From: Paraburkholderia sp. SOS3
GTDB taxonomy: Bacteria > Pseudomonadota > Gammaproteobacteria > Burkholderiales > Burkholderiaceae
DNA length: 64,000 nucleotides
Assembly: GCF_001922345.1 (NCBI RefSeq)
Contig: NZ_CP018812.1
Coordinates: forward strand, 2,604,001-2,668,000
Direction: 5' to 3'
The translations under genes and the position numbers were made by a program. The notes under the pieces are model-generated. The model searched no databases, had not been told where the DNA came from, and saw nothing but the letters and a program-made list of their open reading frames with translations. Positions 42,939 to 52,070 of this stretch are shown piece after piece (within the stretch, counting starts at the first letter, position 1; each line of letters starts with the position of its first letter).

Positions 42939-43989
42939 GATCGCGTTTCCTCATCATGCGTTTGGCGACAGAGCGGGCCAGCAAGGTATCGACGGTGATC
43001 GCAGCGACGATCAGCGCGCCTTCGATGGCCTGTTCCCAGAACGGCGACACATGCAGCACGACCAGCGCGATGCTGATCACGCCGAGCACCAGCGCACCGA
43101 GCGTCGCGCCAAGTATCGTGCCGACGCCGCCGGTAATCGCGACACTGCCGACCACCGCGGCCGCGACGACCTGCAATTCGATGCCTTTTGCCGTGCTCGC
43201 ATCGACGGTGCCGAAACGCGCAAGCCACAGCGCACCCGCAAAGCCCGCGATGGCGCCCGACAACAGAAAGCCCGACATCACGCGGCGCTCGACGTTCACA
43301 CCCGCGAGCCGCGCCGCCTCCGGATTCGAGCCGATCGCATAGTGTTCGCGACCGCCGCGAAAATGCTTCAGATAAACGCCGAGCGCGATCAGCACCGCGG
43401 CGGCAATCAGCGCAAGCGTCGGAATGCCGAATGCCACGCCGGTCGCGAGCCGGGAAAACGCATCGGGCAAACTCGTGGCGTTGATTTGCCCGCCATGCAC
43501 CCATGCGTAGTCGGCGCCGCGGAAAATATAAAGGGTTGACAGAGTCGCCACGAGCGAAGGCACGCGGCCGACCGCAACGAGCAGCGCATTGATGCCGCCT
43601 GCAACGAGACCGATCGCGAGCCCCGCCACCAGCGCGACCACGACCGGCATATGCGGGAACGCCACGTACAGGCTCCCGACCGCATACGCGCTGATGCCGA
43701 CTGTCGAGCCGACCGACAGATCGATATGGCGCATCAGGATCACAACGGTCATCCCGGCGGTCAGCAAGCTGATGATCGATACATTGAGCAGGACATCCCG
43801 CAGGTTTTGCAGATTCAGGAATTGCGGCTGCGCGAGCGCGGTGCCGACGATCAGCAACAGCAGCACGACAAACAGCGTCGTTTCCCGGCTTTTCGCGAGC
43901 GCACCGACGAAGCTGCCCGCGCGCGGCGCGGCGCGCATTTCGGCCGGCGTGCGGACCGGCGCGGCCTGGGTCGATGAATGGCGCATCAT
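42931..43989 (-). CDS. rhaP: L-rhamnose ABC transporter permease (RhaP-like)
   Basis: A 352-aa permease of the same family. [18 protein letters not shown] near residue 90 and [22 protein letters not shown] near 225 are the conserved elements. The start (ATGATG at 43989) overlaps the ATPase stop by four bases. Position and sequence differ enough from RhaQ to suggest an old duplication. It should form the membrane channel for rhamnose together with RhaQ. Confidence 0.87.
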   Translation of the reverse strand: MMRHSSTQAAPVRTPAEMRAAPRAGSFVGALAKSRETTLFVVLLLLIVGTALAQPQFLNLQNLRDVLLNVSIISLLTAGMTVVILMRHIDLSVGSTVGISAYAVGSLYVAFPHMPVVVALVAGLAIGLVAGGINALLVAVGRVPSLVATLSTLYIFRGADYAWVHGGQINATSLPDAFSRLATGVAFGIPTLALIAAAVLIALGVYLKHFRGGREHYAIGSNPEAARLAGVNVERRVMSGFLLSGAIAGFAGALWLARFGTVDASTAKGIELQVVAAAVVGSVAITGGVGTILGATLGALVLGVISIALVVLHVSPFWEQAIEGALIVAAITVDTLLARSVAKRMMRKRDHG

Positions 43990-45515
43990 GCCGCGTGCCC
44001 CCACTGCGCGGCGCTTTGGCCGAGCGCCGCGCTCATGATCCGTTCCTCGCTCGCATCGGCGCGCGCGATTTCGGCGCTGATGCGCCCTTCGTGCATCACG
44101 AGCACACGGTCGGCCATGCCGAGCACTTCGGGCAGTTCGCTCGAAATCATCAGCACGGCCATACCGTTCTGCACGAGTTCCGATAGTGCGCCGTACACTT
44201 CGGCCTTCGCGCCGACGTCGATGCCGCGCGTCGGTTCGTCGATGATCAGCACGTTCGGATTCGTCGCGAGCCATTTGCCGAGCACGACTTTCTGCTGGTT
44301 GCCGCCGGACAGCGTACCCGCTGCCGCGCCTGTGTCTTCGGCCTTGAGGCGCAACCGCTTGCCCCAGTGCGTGGCCAGCGCCGTTTCACTGCGCGAGAAA
44401 ATCAGTCCATGCCGAACGAGGCGTCCCAGCACCGTCATCGACGCATTGCGCGCGATGCTGAGGTCGAGCGCGAGCCCTTGTTGACGGCGGTCCTCCGGCA
44501 CGAGCGCGAGCCCCGCGCGCACGGCCGCCGCGGGCCGCCCCGGCGCGAGCCGCTTGCCGCCGAGTCGGACCTCGCCCGCATCGTACGGATCGATGCCGAA
44601 GATCGCGCGCGCAACTTCGCTGCGCCCCGCGCCGACAAGGCCCGCCAGCGCGACGATTTCGCCCGCGTGGACTTCGAAGGAAATGCTCTTGAACACGCCG
44701 GTGCGCGTCAGATTACGCACCGCGAGCCGCACTTCACCGGGCGCGACGTCCGCTTTCGGGTAGAAGGTCTCGAGATCGCGACCCACCATCCTCGCGACGA
44801 TCTGATCGGTGGTCAGCGCCGAGGTCGGCGCGTCGAATACTTTTGCGCCGTCGCGCATGATCGTGACGTGCTGCGTCAATGCAAATACTTCGTCGAGCCG
44901 GTGCGTGATGAACAGAATCGCCACGTCGCGTTCGCGCAGCTTGCGTACGATCGCAAAGAGCCGCTCGACTTCGGGCAATGACAGCGCGGCTGTCGGCTCG
45001 TCCATGATCAGCACGCTCGCGTTCAGCGACAACGCCTTCGCGATTTCGATAACCTGCTGGTCCGCGATGGAAAGCCCGCGCACGAGTTGATCCGCGCGCA
45101 GATCGACGCCGAGCGACGCAAGCAGGCCGTTCACTTCGTCGCGCATCGCGTCGTAGCGAATGCGGCCGACGCGGTCCACCGGCTGGCGCCCCATATAGAT
45201 GTTCTCCGCAATCGACAGATCGAAGAACAGCGTCGGCTCCTGATAGATGACGGCGAGGCCCGCATCGCGCGCGTCGGCCGGCGTCGCGAAGTGCCGCGGC
45301 GCGCCGTCGATATAAAGCTCGCCTGTGTCGGGCTGGTGCACGCCCGCGAGAATCTTGACGAGCGTCGACTTGCCCGCGCCGTTCTCGCCAAGCAACGCAT
45401 GCACTTCTCCGGGCCATAGGACGAGCGCGCCGTCGGCGAGCGCGCGAACGCGCCCGAATGATTTACTCGCGCGCTTCAGTTCCAGCCTCGGCACCGCGTC
45501 GGTGTGTTGCTGCAC
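43986..45515 (-). CDS. rhaT: L-rhamnose ABC transporter ATPase (RhaT-like)
   Basis: A 509-aa double ATPase of the sugar-importer type (RbsA/XylG class). The first half has Walker [10 protein letters not shown] near residue 42, signature [15 protein letters not shown] and Walker [12 protein letters not shown]. The second half lacks a full Walker A but has [15 protein letters not shown] and [16 protein letters not shown] 45515 is chosen because GGAGGAG lies just before it; an ATG 14 codons upstream lies in frame before that ribosome site. The lactonase gene is 90 bp upstream on the same strand. The name follows the Rhizobium system. Confidence 0.88.
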   Translation of the reverse strand: MQQHTDAVPRLELKRASKSFGRVRALADGALVLWPGEVHALLGENGAGKSTLVKILAGVHQPDTGELYIDGAPRHFATPADARDAGLAVIYQEPTLFFDLSIAENIYMGRQPVDRVGRIRYDAMRDEVNGLLASLGVDLRADQLVRGLSIADQQVIEIAKALSLNASVLIMDEPTAALSLPEVERLFAIVRKLRERDVAILFITHRLDEVFALTQHVTIMRDGAKVFDAPTSALTTDQIVARMVGRDLETFYPKADVAPGEVRLAVRNLTRTGVFKSISFEVHAGEIVALAGLVGAGRSEVARAIFGIDPYDAGEVRLGGKRLAPGRPAAAVRAGLALVPEDRRQQGLALDLSIARNASMTVLGRLVRHGLIFSRSETALATHWGKRLRLKAEDTGAAAGTLSGGNQQKVVLGKWLATNPNVLIIDEPTRGIDVGAKAEVYGALSELVQNGMAVLMISSELPEVLGMADRVLVMHEGRISAEIARADASEERIMSAALGQSAAQWGHAA

Positions 45516-45605
45516 TGCGTGTCTCCTCCGGCAAGCGGCCTCGTTTGTGTGCCGCATCGTTACGGTTGCCTCGGTGTTTCATGAGGCGCCGTCAAAACTC
45601 CCGCG

Positions 45606-46499
45606 TCAGATGCGATAAACGCGCTCGGCATTGCGCACGAACAGCGCGGCTTTTTCCGCGTCGCTCACGCCGCCGACAATCGCCGCATACGCGTTCCACA
45701 AATCCGCATACGATCCGAATTGCCGGTCGACCGGAAAGTTCGACGCAAACATCGCCCGCTCGACGCCGAAAGCATCGATCGTTTCCAGCACATAAGGGCG
45801 CAAGCTCTCGGCAGTCCAGCGGTGATCGAACATTGCCAGGCCACTGATCTTCACCGCGACGTTTGCGCAGCCCGCAAGCTCGCGCATTCCGTCGCGCCAT
45901 GCGCGATAGCCCGCTACGCTGTCGCGATCGACGAACATGCCGGTGTGATTGACGATGAACTGTGTATCGGCGTGTTTGCGCGCCAGCGCGGCGGCATCGT
46001 CCATTTGCGACGGGTACAGCTGCATATCGAACGACATCCGATGGCGCCGCAGCAGCGCGAAATTCGCGCACCACGTCGCATCGCGCATCAGATGCCGGCC
46101 GATATAGTCGTACAGCTTGTTTTCGTGCACGTTCAGGATCTGCCGCACGCCGCGCGTGTTCGCGAATGCGGCGTGCCCTTCGAGCACTTGCGCCGCGTTC
46201 GGCGCGCAAAGATCGACACCGGCGACAATGCCGTTCGGCATGCGGCGCGATGAACGGTTATCGGCCACCTGCTGCAGCCAGCGCGTTTCTTCGACCGGAT
46301 CGGCCGGATCGTGATTCGCCTCGACGTGCACCACTTTCAATACGTCGACGGGCTGCGCGTCCTCGAGCAGATCGGCGAGCAGATAGTCATGCCGCAAATC
46401 GCGCGCATCGCCGACGAACGAGACGCCCGGGTTCGCCAGCCACGGGTAGTGATGCGTTTTCAGGTCCCACAGATGAATATGCGGGTCGACCACTTGCAT
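45606..46499 (-). CDS. L-rhamnono-1,4-lactonase-like amidohydrolase
   Basis: A 297-aa amidohydrolase-2 family enzyme. VDPHIHLWDL (residues 4-13) carries the HxH motif. FIVNHTGMFVDRD holds a further histidine, and FASNFPVDRQFGSY the aspartate region. Close relatives hydrolyse L-fucono- and L-rhamnono-lactones. Here it heads the rhamnose importer operon, so opening of L-rhamnono-1,4-lactone to L-rhamnonate is the likely step. It is divergent from a LysR gene with 253 bp between the starts. Confidence 0.83.
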   Translation of the reverse strand: MQVVDPHIHLWDLKTHHYPWLANPGVSFVGDARDLRHDYLLADLLEDAQPVDVLKVVHVEANHDPADPVEETRWLQQVADNRSSRRMPNGIVAGVDLCAPNAAQVLEGHAAFANTRGVRQILNVHENKLYDYIGRHLMRDATWCANFALLRRHRMSFDMQLYPSQMDDAAALARKHADTQFIVNHTGMFVDRDSVAGYRAWRDGMRELAGCANVAVKISGLAMFDHRWTAESLRPYVLETIDAFGVERAMFASNFPVDRQFGSYADLWNAYAAIVGGVSDAEKAALFVRNAERVYRI

Positions 46500-46679
46500 G
46501 GAGCGTCCTTTATCCGTTGAGCGTCGTCAATTCATCGGGGTGGTTCAATGCGGGTCCGCGCCCTGCAAGCGGAATACGCGCTAAAGCGGCTGTTGCAGCG
46601 GTCTGTGATCCGGCGCCGTCTGCATGATGTCCGCCATGCAATCCCAGCATTTGCGCAGCGGCCGCGCATATGCAACGAC

Positions 46680-46737
46680 TATAATTCGGGCGTCGATAGC
46701 CTCTCAATCCGTTGTTCGGATAAGGCGATACCGAAAC
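46680..46737 (+). promoter_or_regulatory. Promoter region of the rhamnose LysR gene
   Basis: A TATAAT hexamer at 46680-46685 is a likely -10 for the LysR gene, though I see no good -35 at the right distance. Downstream, TTCGGATA and TACCGAA around 46714-46734 form an imperfect inverted repeat that could be an operator. The region separates the LysR gene from the lactonase-importer operon. Confidence 0.45.
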
Positions 46738-46752
46738 CGAATCGGACATCTC

Positions 46753-47763
46753 ATGAGCCAGAACGCCGCCACCGTCGCCCTCGTCAACCGGCTCAAGTTC
46801 AAACACCTTGCGTTGCTCGTCGCACTCGACGACACGCGCAACGTCCATCAGGCCGCCGACGCAATCAATGTCGCGCAGCCGAGCGCGAGCCGCATGCTCG
46901 GCGATATCGAGGAAGCGCTCGGCTTTCTGCTGTTCGAACGCAATGCGCGCGGCATGCAGCCGACGCCGCTCGGCGTCGTCACGCTCGCCTATGCGCGCCG
47001 GGCGCTTGCCGAACTCACGCGCTTCGCCGACGACCTCGAAGTCAAGCGCAAAGGCGGCCACGGTCAGCTCACGGTGGGCGCGATCATGGGTGCGGCACCC
47101 GATCTGCTCGCGATGGCCGTCGCGACGCTGAAGACGGAGCGGCCGCTGCTCAACGTCTGCATCCTCGGCGAAACCAGCGATCAGGTCGTGCAGTTGCTGC
47201 ACCGCCGCGAAATCGACCTCGCGCTCGGACGTCTTACCCATCCGCTGCAGCACAACGATTTCAGCTTCGAACCGCTCGCGAACGAAACGCTGCTGCTCGT
47301 CGTGCGCGCCGTGCATCCGCTTGCAACGCGTGCGGCGCTCTCGCTGCCCGAAGTCATCGGCTGGCCATGGGTCGCGCAGCCGATCACGAGCCCCGCGCGT
47401 GTGCTGTTCGAAGAAGAGCTCGCACGCGCAGGCCTGACGACGCCCGCCAATCTCACTGAATGCGCCTCGATCTTCGCGACGCTGCAACTGCTCGAAAACT
47501 ACGATGCGGTGGCGATGCTGCCGGAATCGGTCGTACGCGATCACATGCGCGGCAAACTGCTCGTCGCGTTGCCGGTCGAAATCGGCAAGAGCCTGGCGGG
47601 CTTCGGCATTCTGACGCGCAAGGAAGAGCCGCTCGCCGAGCCGGCCGTGCGCTTTATCGAATTGCTGCGTCAGCATTCGCTCACGCTCAAGCGCGCTGCG
47701 TCCGCTGCCGGCGACACAGCGCCGGCAAGCCGGGCGGCGCGCAAGACCGCCCCGGTTCATTGA
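46753..47763 (+). CDS. LysR-family regulator, GbpR-like, of the rhamnose genes
   Basis: A 336-aa LysR protein. The DNA-binding part starts after a short extension (RLKFKHLALLVALDDTRNVHQAAD, then QPSASRMLGDIEEALGFLLF). This N-terminal pattern resembles GbpR and other LysR members linked to sugar-binding ABC systems. The effector domain spans about residues 100-310. ATG 46753 is the first start before the fold. It is divergent from the lactonase-importer operon and convergent with the dehydrogenase gene, so it probably senses rhamnose or a pathway intermediate. Known rhamnose regulators are more often AraC or DeoR types. Confidence 0.87.
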   Translation: MSQNAATVALVNRLKFKHLALLVALDDTRNVHQAADAINVAQPSASRMLGDIEEALGFLLFERNARGMQPTPLGVVTLAYARRALAELTRFADDLEVKRKGGHGQLTVGAIMGAAPDLLAMAVATLKTERPLLNVCILGETSDQVVQLLHRREIDLALGRLTHPLQHNDFSFEPLANETLLLVVRAVHPLATRAALSLPEVIGWPWVAQPITSPARVLFEEELARAGLTTPANLTECASIFATLQLLENYDAVAMLPESVVRDHMRGKLLVALPVEIGKSLAGFGILTRKEEPLAEPAVRFIELLRQHSLTLKRAASAAGDTAPASRAARKTAPVH

Positions 47764-47820
47764 ACGACGCAAAACCGCAAACGCCGCGTTGCCGCACAGG
47801 TGTGCCCGATCGAACCCGCT

Positions 47821-48603
47821 TCATTGCAGGTTCACGAACAGGCCGCCGTCGACGAGCAACGCTGCGCCCGTCACATAGCGCGCCCGATCCGACGCAAGAA
47901 ACACGACACAATCGGCGACATCGTCGGGGCAACCGAGGCGACCGAGCGGAATGCGCTTTTCGAAGTACGCTTTCTTCGCTTCGTCGGCGAGGTCTTGCGC
48001 GTTGAGGTCCGTGGCGATCGTGCCGGGCATCACCGAATTGCAGCGAATGCCGTACGGTCCGAGCGCGATCGCGCACGACTGCATCAGCGAATGGACGCCG
48101 GCCTTCGTCGGCGTGTAGTGCGTCTGCATGCCGCCGCCGACGAGCGCGCTGATCGAACTCGTCGCCACGATCGCACCGCCCGTGCCCTGCGCTTTCATCT
48201 GTCGCGCGGCGGCTTGCGTCACGAAAAACGCGCCGTTCAGGTTCACCGCCACCGTCGTTTCGAGCACATCGGCCGGCATGTCGAGAAACGCGTGAAACGG
48301 ACAGATGCCCGCATTGCTCGCGAGCACGTCGACCTTGCCGAATGCTTCGACCGTGCGGCGCACGAGTTCCGGTCCCGTCGCGCGATCGGCGACGTTGCCT
48401 TCGACCGCGATCACGCGACGGCCGAGGGCCTTGATTTCGTCGACCACTTCCGCGACCGCGGAGCGGCGGTTGTACGACGCATCGTTGTCGCCCCAGTAAT
48501 TGATCGCGACATCCGCGCCATCCTTCGCGCACGCCACCGCAATCGCACGGCCAATGCCGCGCGAACCGCCCGTGACGATCACGGCCTTGTCTTTCAGCAG
48601 CAC
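47821..48603 (-). CDS. L-rhamnose 1-dehydrogenase (SDR family)
   Basis: A 260-aa short-chain dehydrogenase. TGGSRGIG (residues 11-18) binds the cofactor, NAGICPFHAFLDMP near 96 is a marker of L-rhamnose 1-dehydrogenases, and HYTPTKAG holds the catalytic Tyr and Lys. VTGAALLVDGGLFVNLQ at the C-terminus also matches the Azotobacter and Sphingomonas enzymes closely as I recall them. It oxidises L-rhamnose to L-rhamnono-1,4-lactone. GGGAGAC precedes the ATG. It lies downstream of rhmD, with a tandem-repeat spacer between. Confidence 0.9.
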   Translation of the reverse strand: MLLKDKAVIVTGGSRGIGRAIAVACAKDGADVAINYWGDNDASYNRRSAVAEVVDEIKALGRRVIAVEGNVADRATGPELVRRTVEAFGKVDVLASNAGICPFHAFLDMPADVLETTVAVNLNGAFFVTQAAARQMKAQGTGGAIVATSSISALVGGGMQTHYTPTKAGVHSLMQSCAIALGPYGIRCNSVMPGTIATDLNAQDLADEAKKAYFEKRIPLGRLGCPDDVADCVVFLASDRARYVTGAALLVDGGLFVNLQ

Positions 48604-48634
48604 AACTGTCTCCCTTGTTTGACCGACTCGTTGC

Positions 48635-48718
48635 GTCAGTGCTCTTGATGCGGTGGCCTTGGTGCGACGCTGTTAGTACGGTGCTTTTAGTGCGGCGCTT
48701 TTAGTGCGGCGCTTTTAA
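48635..48718 (-). repeat. 14-bp tandem repeats starting at the rhmD stop codon
   Basis: On the minus strand about six 14-bp units follow each other. The two best copies after the stop read CACTAAAAGCGCCG and CACTAAAAGCACCG. The first unit, CATTAAAAGCGCCG, contains the last codon and TAA stop of rhmD; copies decay with distance. They fill most of the 111-bp spacer to the dehydrogenase gene. Confidence 0.85.
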
Positions 48719-49893
48719 TGCGAATAAGGTCGCGCAAGCGCGCATTCCGGATTCAACCGCACGCCGAAACCCGGCGCGTCCGGCACCTTCAACCGGCCAT
48801 TCACCGGCACCGGCTCGTCGAGCAGCAGCGGCGTGAACATCGGCACGACCTCATCGGCCTTCGGCGCCATCATCAGGAATTCGGAGAACGGCGAGTTATG
48901 GCGCGTCACCACGAAGTGATAGCTGTAAACCGACGACCCATGCGGCACGACCAGCACGTTATGCGCATCGGCAAGCGCCGAAATCTTGATCAGTTCGGTG
49001 ATGCCGCCGCACCAGCCGACATCGGGCTGGATCAGATCGCAGCACTGCATTTCCAGCAGCATCCGGAAGCCCCAGCGCGTCGCTTCGTGTTCGCCGGTGG
49101 ACACCATCATGCCGCGCGGAACGTTGCGGCGCAGTTCGGCGTAACCCCAGTAGTCGTCGGGTGGCAATGCTTCCTCGACCCATTTGAGCCCGTATTCGTG
49201 CGCCGCTTTCGCCAGCTTCGTCGCATAGTTGACGTCGAGGCTCATCCAGCAGTCGTACATGAGCCAGAAGTCGTCGCCCACGCGGTTGCGCATATCGGCA
49301 AGGCGCTCGATGTTCTGCCCGAGGCCCGCCTCGCCTTCCGCGGGACCGTGCTGCAGCGGCATCTTGCCGCCGATGAACCCCATGTCTTTCGCGAGATCGG
49401 GCCGCGCGCCGGTCGCATAGAACTGCAGTTCGTCGCGCACGGGTCCGCCCAATAGCTGGTACACCGGTTCCTTGCGCACTTTCGCGAGCAGATCCCACAA
49501 CGCGAGATCGACGCCCGAGATCGTATTGAGCACGATGCCTTTGCGGCCGTAATAGAGCGTCGAGAAATACATCTGATCCCACATCTTCTCGATATCGGTC
49601 ACAAGCTGGCCTTCGAGAAAACGCGCGAGATGCCGCTCGACGATAAACGCGCCGATTTCGCCGCCCGTCGTCACCGCGAAGCCGACCGTACCGTCGCTCG
49701 CCTCGATCTCGACGACGAGCGTGCCGAGCACGTTGATGCCGAACGATTGCCGGCTTTGCCGGTATTCGGGGTAGCGCGCCATTGGTGTCGCAATGTGATC
49801 GTCGATCCAGTGGCCGCCGGCCTGATCGTGATAGTCGGCGCCGCCGCCGCGAACGACGAAGGCACGCACGTGCCGGATAGTGGGCATCGCCAT
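48715..49893 (-). CDS. rhmD: L-rhamnonate dehydratase
   Basis: A 392-aa enolase-superfamily enzyme. The N-terminal block [19 protein letters not shown] (near 20-38) and [16 protein letters not shown] are diagnostic of RhmD. Metal ligands are likely in [20 protein letters not shown] and STGEHEA; the general base histidine is in [13 protein letters not shown] near 325. It dehydrates L-rhamnonate to 2-keto-3-deoxy-L-rhamnonate using Mg2+. The length agrees with E. coli RhmD (about 400 aa). The gene lies between the two SDR genes on the same strand. Confidence 0.95.
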   Translation of the reverse strand: MAMPTIRHVRAFVVRGGGADYHDQAGGHWIDDHIATPMARYPEYRQSRQSFGINVLGTLVVEIEASDGTVGFAVTTGGEIGAFIVERHLARFLEGQLVTDIEKMWDQMYFSTLYYGRKGIVLNTISGVDLALWDLLAKVRKEPVYQLLGGPVRDELQFYATGARPDLAKDMGFIGGKMPLQHGPAEGEAGLGQNIERLADMRNRVGDDFWLMYDCWMSLDVNYATKLAKAAHEYGLKWVEEALPPDDYWGYAELRRNVPRGMMVSTGEHEATRWGFRMLLEMQCCDLIQPDVGWCGGITELIKISALADAHNVLVVPHGSSVYSYHFVVTRHNSPFSEFLMMAPKADEVVPMFTPLLLDEPVPVNGRLKVPDAPGFGVRLNPECALARPYSH

Positions 49894-50024
49894 GTGAGTA
49901 GGCTCCGTTATGTCTGGTGCTTGTGCAGTTATACGGCGGTGCGCGCAACCGGTCGTCCGCGCACGGTCGTGCGTAGCGAAGCGCGCGTGAAAGAAGAATG
50001 GCTCGAATCGTTCGGCAGCGCCGA

Positions 50025-50780
50025 TCAGTAAGTCGCGCGCCCGCCGGACAGATCGAAGACCGAACCGGTGCTGAACGCGCAGTCTTCCGACGACAGCCAG
50101 AGAATCATCGACGCTGCTTCCTCAGGCAGCAGGAAGCGGTTCATCGGGATTTTCGACAGCATGTAGTCGATGTGCTCCTGCTTCATCGAATCGAAGATTT
50201 CGGTCTTCGCGGCCGCGGGCGTGACCGCGTTCACGAGAATGTTCTTCGTAGCGAGTTCCTTGCCGAGCGATTTCGTCAGGCCGATCAATCCGGCCTTCGA
50301 AGCGCTGTAGTGCGACGCGTTCGGATTGCCTTCCTTGCCCGCTACCGAAGCGATATTGACGATGCGGCCGTAGTTCTGTTCGATCATGAGCGGCACGATC
50401 GCCCGGCACGTGAGGTAGGGGCCGATCAGGTTGACGTCGATCACGCGGCGCCACACGTCCGGCGCGAGTTCCCACAACGTGCCGTTGCCGCCGGTGATGC
50501 CCGCGCAATTGATCAGCACGTGAATCGCGCGATGCGCGGCGACGGTTGCGGCGACTGCCTTGTCGATCGACGCTTCGTCGGTCAGTTCGACCGTGGCCGT
50601 CGAGACGGTGCCGAGTGCTTCGAGTTCTTTTTTGCCGCGCTCGAGGCGCTTGCCATCGATGTCCCACAGCGCCACTTGCGCGCCCGAGCGCAGCGCGCGC
50701 TGCGCGACCGCGTAGCCGATGCCGCGCGCACCGCCGGTGATGACGACGACGCGGCCCTCCAGATCGATCTGATTCATCAT
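50025..50780 (-). CDS. SDR dehydrogenase, probable 2-keto-3-deoxy-L-rhamnonate 4-dehydrogenase
   Basis: A 251-aa short-chain dehydrogenase with TGGARGIG (residues 16-23), NCAGITGG near 90, and catalytic HYSASKAG near 157. GAGCGC lies before the ATG. It is the first gene of the rhamnose enzyme group, 131 bp before rhmD. In the diketo-hydrolase route of rhamnose breakdown a dehydrogenase of this family (LRA5) oxidises 2-keto-3-deoxy-L-rhamnonate at C4. Position makes that the best guess, but SDR sequences alone do not prove substrate. The final hydrolase of that route is not in the window. Confidence 0.75.
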   Translation of the reverse strand: MMNQIDLEGRVVVITGGARGIGYAVAQRALRSGAQVALWDIDGKRLERGKKELEALGTVSTATVELTDEASIDKAVAATVAAHRAIHVLINCAGITGGNGTLWELAPDVWRRVIDVNLIGPYLTCRAIVPLMIEQNYGRIVNIASVAGKEGNPNASHYSASKAGLIGLTKSLGKELATKNILVNAVTPAAAKTEIFDSMKQEHIDYMLSKIPMNRFLLPEEAASMILWLSSEDCAFSTGSVFDLSGGRATY

Positions 50781-50983
50781 GCGCTCCTGGTCGGCGCGCA
50801 GCTTGCGCGCGCACCGCTATCGTTATTGCCGGGTTATGGTTCATTCCGGTTCAAGCAATATAAAGCGGTACGCAATGCGGGAACAATCCGGGTATTGGAT
50901 GGGGTGATAGCAAAACTGGATCGTATGGGCCTGGCAGCATCATCGGCACCATCCACAAATTTCAGCGCGCGTCGCGACGCACG

Positions 50984-51889
50984 TCAATCGAGCGACGCCG
51001 GGTTATGAATCGCGCCCGTCAGCAGTTCGATGAACGCCTGCATTGTTTGCGGCAGGGTGCGTCCCGCCATCGTTTGCACCTGAAGCGTGCGCTGATGCAA
51101 TTCCGCATTGACGATCGGCACTGCCGCGAGTCCATCGGCCTTCAGCCGGCTGCGCACCGTCACATAACCGGTCAGGGTGAACGCATCGGTCTGCCGCACG
51201 AAGCTTTGCAGCGCGGCGTGATAGTTGCTCACGAACACGGGGTCGAAAACAAGCCCCTCGAGGCTGCACGCAATATCGAAGAGTTGCCGGATCGTCACGC
51301 CCTGATGGTCGATCGCAAGCGGCCACGCGGCGAGATCGGCAAGCGACACCGATTCGCGCGTGCCGAGCGGATGATCGCTTCTGACGAGCGCGTAGATCGG
51401 CGCGCGCTGCGAATACAGCACGTGAATGTCCTTCTCCGGCGCAACGCTGAAACAGACGGCGATATCGGAGGCGCCCTCGCGCACGCGCTGCGTCGCAACG
51501 GACGGTGCGGATACATCGAGCTGGAAATGCGTGGCGCGATGTGTCTTCAGAAAGCGCGCGAAGACTTGCGGCAAGAAATGCGGCGCCACGCCTTCGGAGC
51601 TTGCCACGCGTATCGTCGCGCGGCCACCGTTGGAAAGCCCGCGAATCTCTTCGGTGACGCGCTCGGCATCGAGCAGACTGCGCTGCGCATGTTCGGCAAG
51701 CAGACGCCCCGCATCGCTTAGCACCATGCCGCGCGGATGCCGCTCGAACAGTACCGCGTCGACTTCCTCTTCGAGCTTCGCGATCTGCCGGCTCAATGCG
51801 GACACCGCCACGTACAGGCGCTCGGATGCCTTGCTCAGCGATCCGCTGCGTGCCACTTCGAGAAAGTAACGCAGTGCAGTGTTGTCCAT
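50984..51889 (-). CDS. LysR-family transcriptional regulator
   Basis: A 301-aa LysR regulator: winged helix at ALRYFLEVARSGSLSKASERL with ALSRQIAKLEEEVDAVLFER, and an effector domain at about residues 90-290. ATG 51889 is preferred. A longer frame upstream would translate the repeated operator DNA and add nothing fold-like. It is divergent from the M20 peptidase-MFS-hydrolase operon and probably regulates it through the twin palindromes. It lies 203 bp from the rhamnose SDR gene on the same strand, with no sign of functional link. Confidence 0.9.
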   Translation of the reverse strand: MDNTALRYFLEVARSGSLSKASERLYVAVSALSRQIAKLEEEVDAVLFERHPRGMVLSDAGRLLAEHAQRSLLDAERVTEEIRGLSNGGRATIRVASSEGVAPHFLPQVFARFLKTHRATHFQLDVSAPSVATQRVREGASDIAVCFSVAPEKDIHVLYSQRAPIYALVRSDHPLGTRESVSLADLAAWPLAIDHQGVTIRQLFDIACSLEGLVFDPVFVSNYHAALQSFVRQTDAFTLTGYVTVRSRLKADGLAAVPIVNAELHQRTLQVQTMAGRTLPQTMQAFIELLTGAIHNPASLD

Positions 51890-51903
51890 ATCGCCAGACG
51901 GTT

Positions 51904-51948
51904 GCTTTGCCGTTTCGGCACGGTTGGATGGCTTTGCCGTTTCGGCAA
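51904..51948. promoter_or_regulatory. Twin palindromic operator (two copies, 27 bp apart)
   Basis: The 17-bp sequence GCTTTGCCGTTTCGGCA occurs at 51904-51920 and again at 51931-51947. Each copy holds a perfect palindrome, TGCCG-TTT-CGGCA. They lie 15 to 60 bp upstream of the LysR ATG, in the divergent spacer. Two identical dyads at this place are a strong operator candidate for the LysR protein. Confidence 0.7.
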
Positions 51949-52070
51949 CGATACGTGCCAAATATTGTAATTGTCCATAAATATCGTCCACGCCAGGATC
52001 GCGTCATGGGTGATGCACGAACGCCGTATGCCGCCCCATTCGCCGCTGCGGCGCTGACCGGAGAGCAACG

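Noticed and set aside
51890..51991. A 34-residue N-terminal extension of the LysR protein ending at 50984
   Set aside because: It is encoded by the repeated operator elements and gives a repeated peptide unlike any LysR N-terminus.
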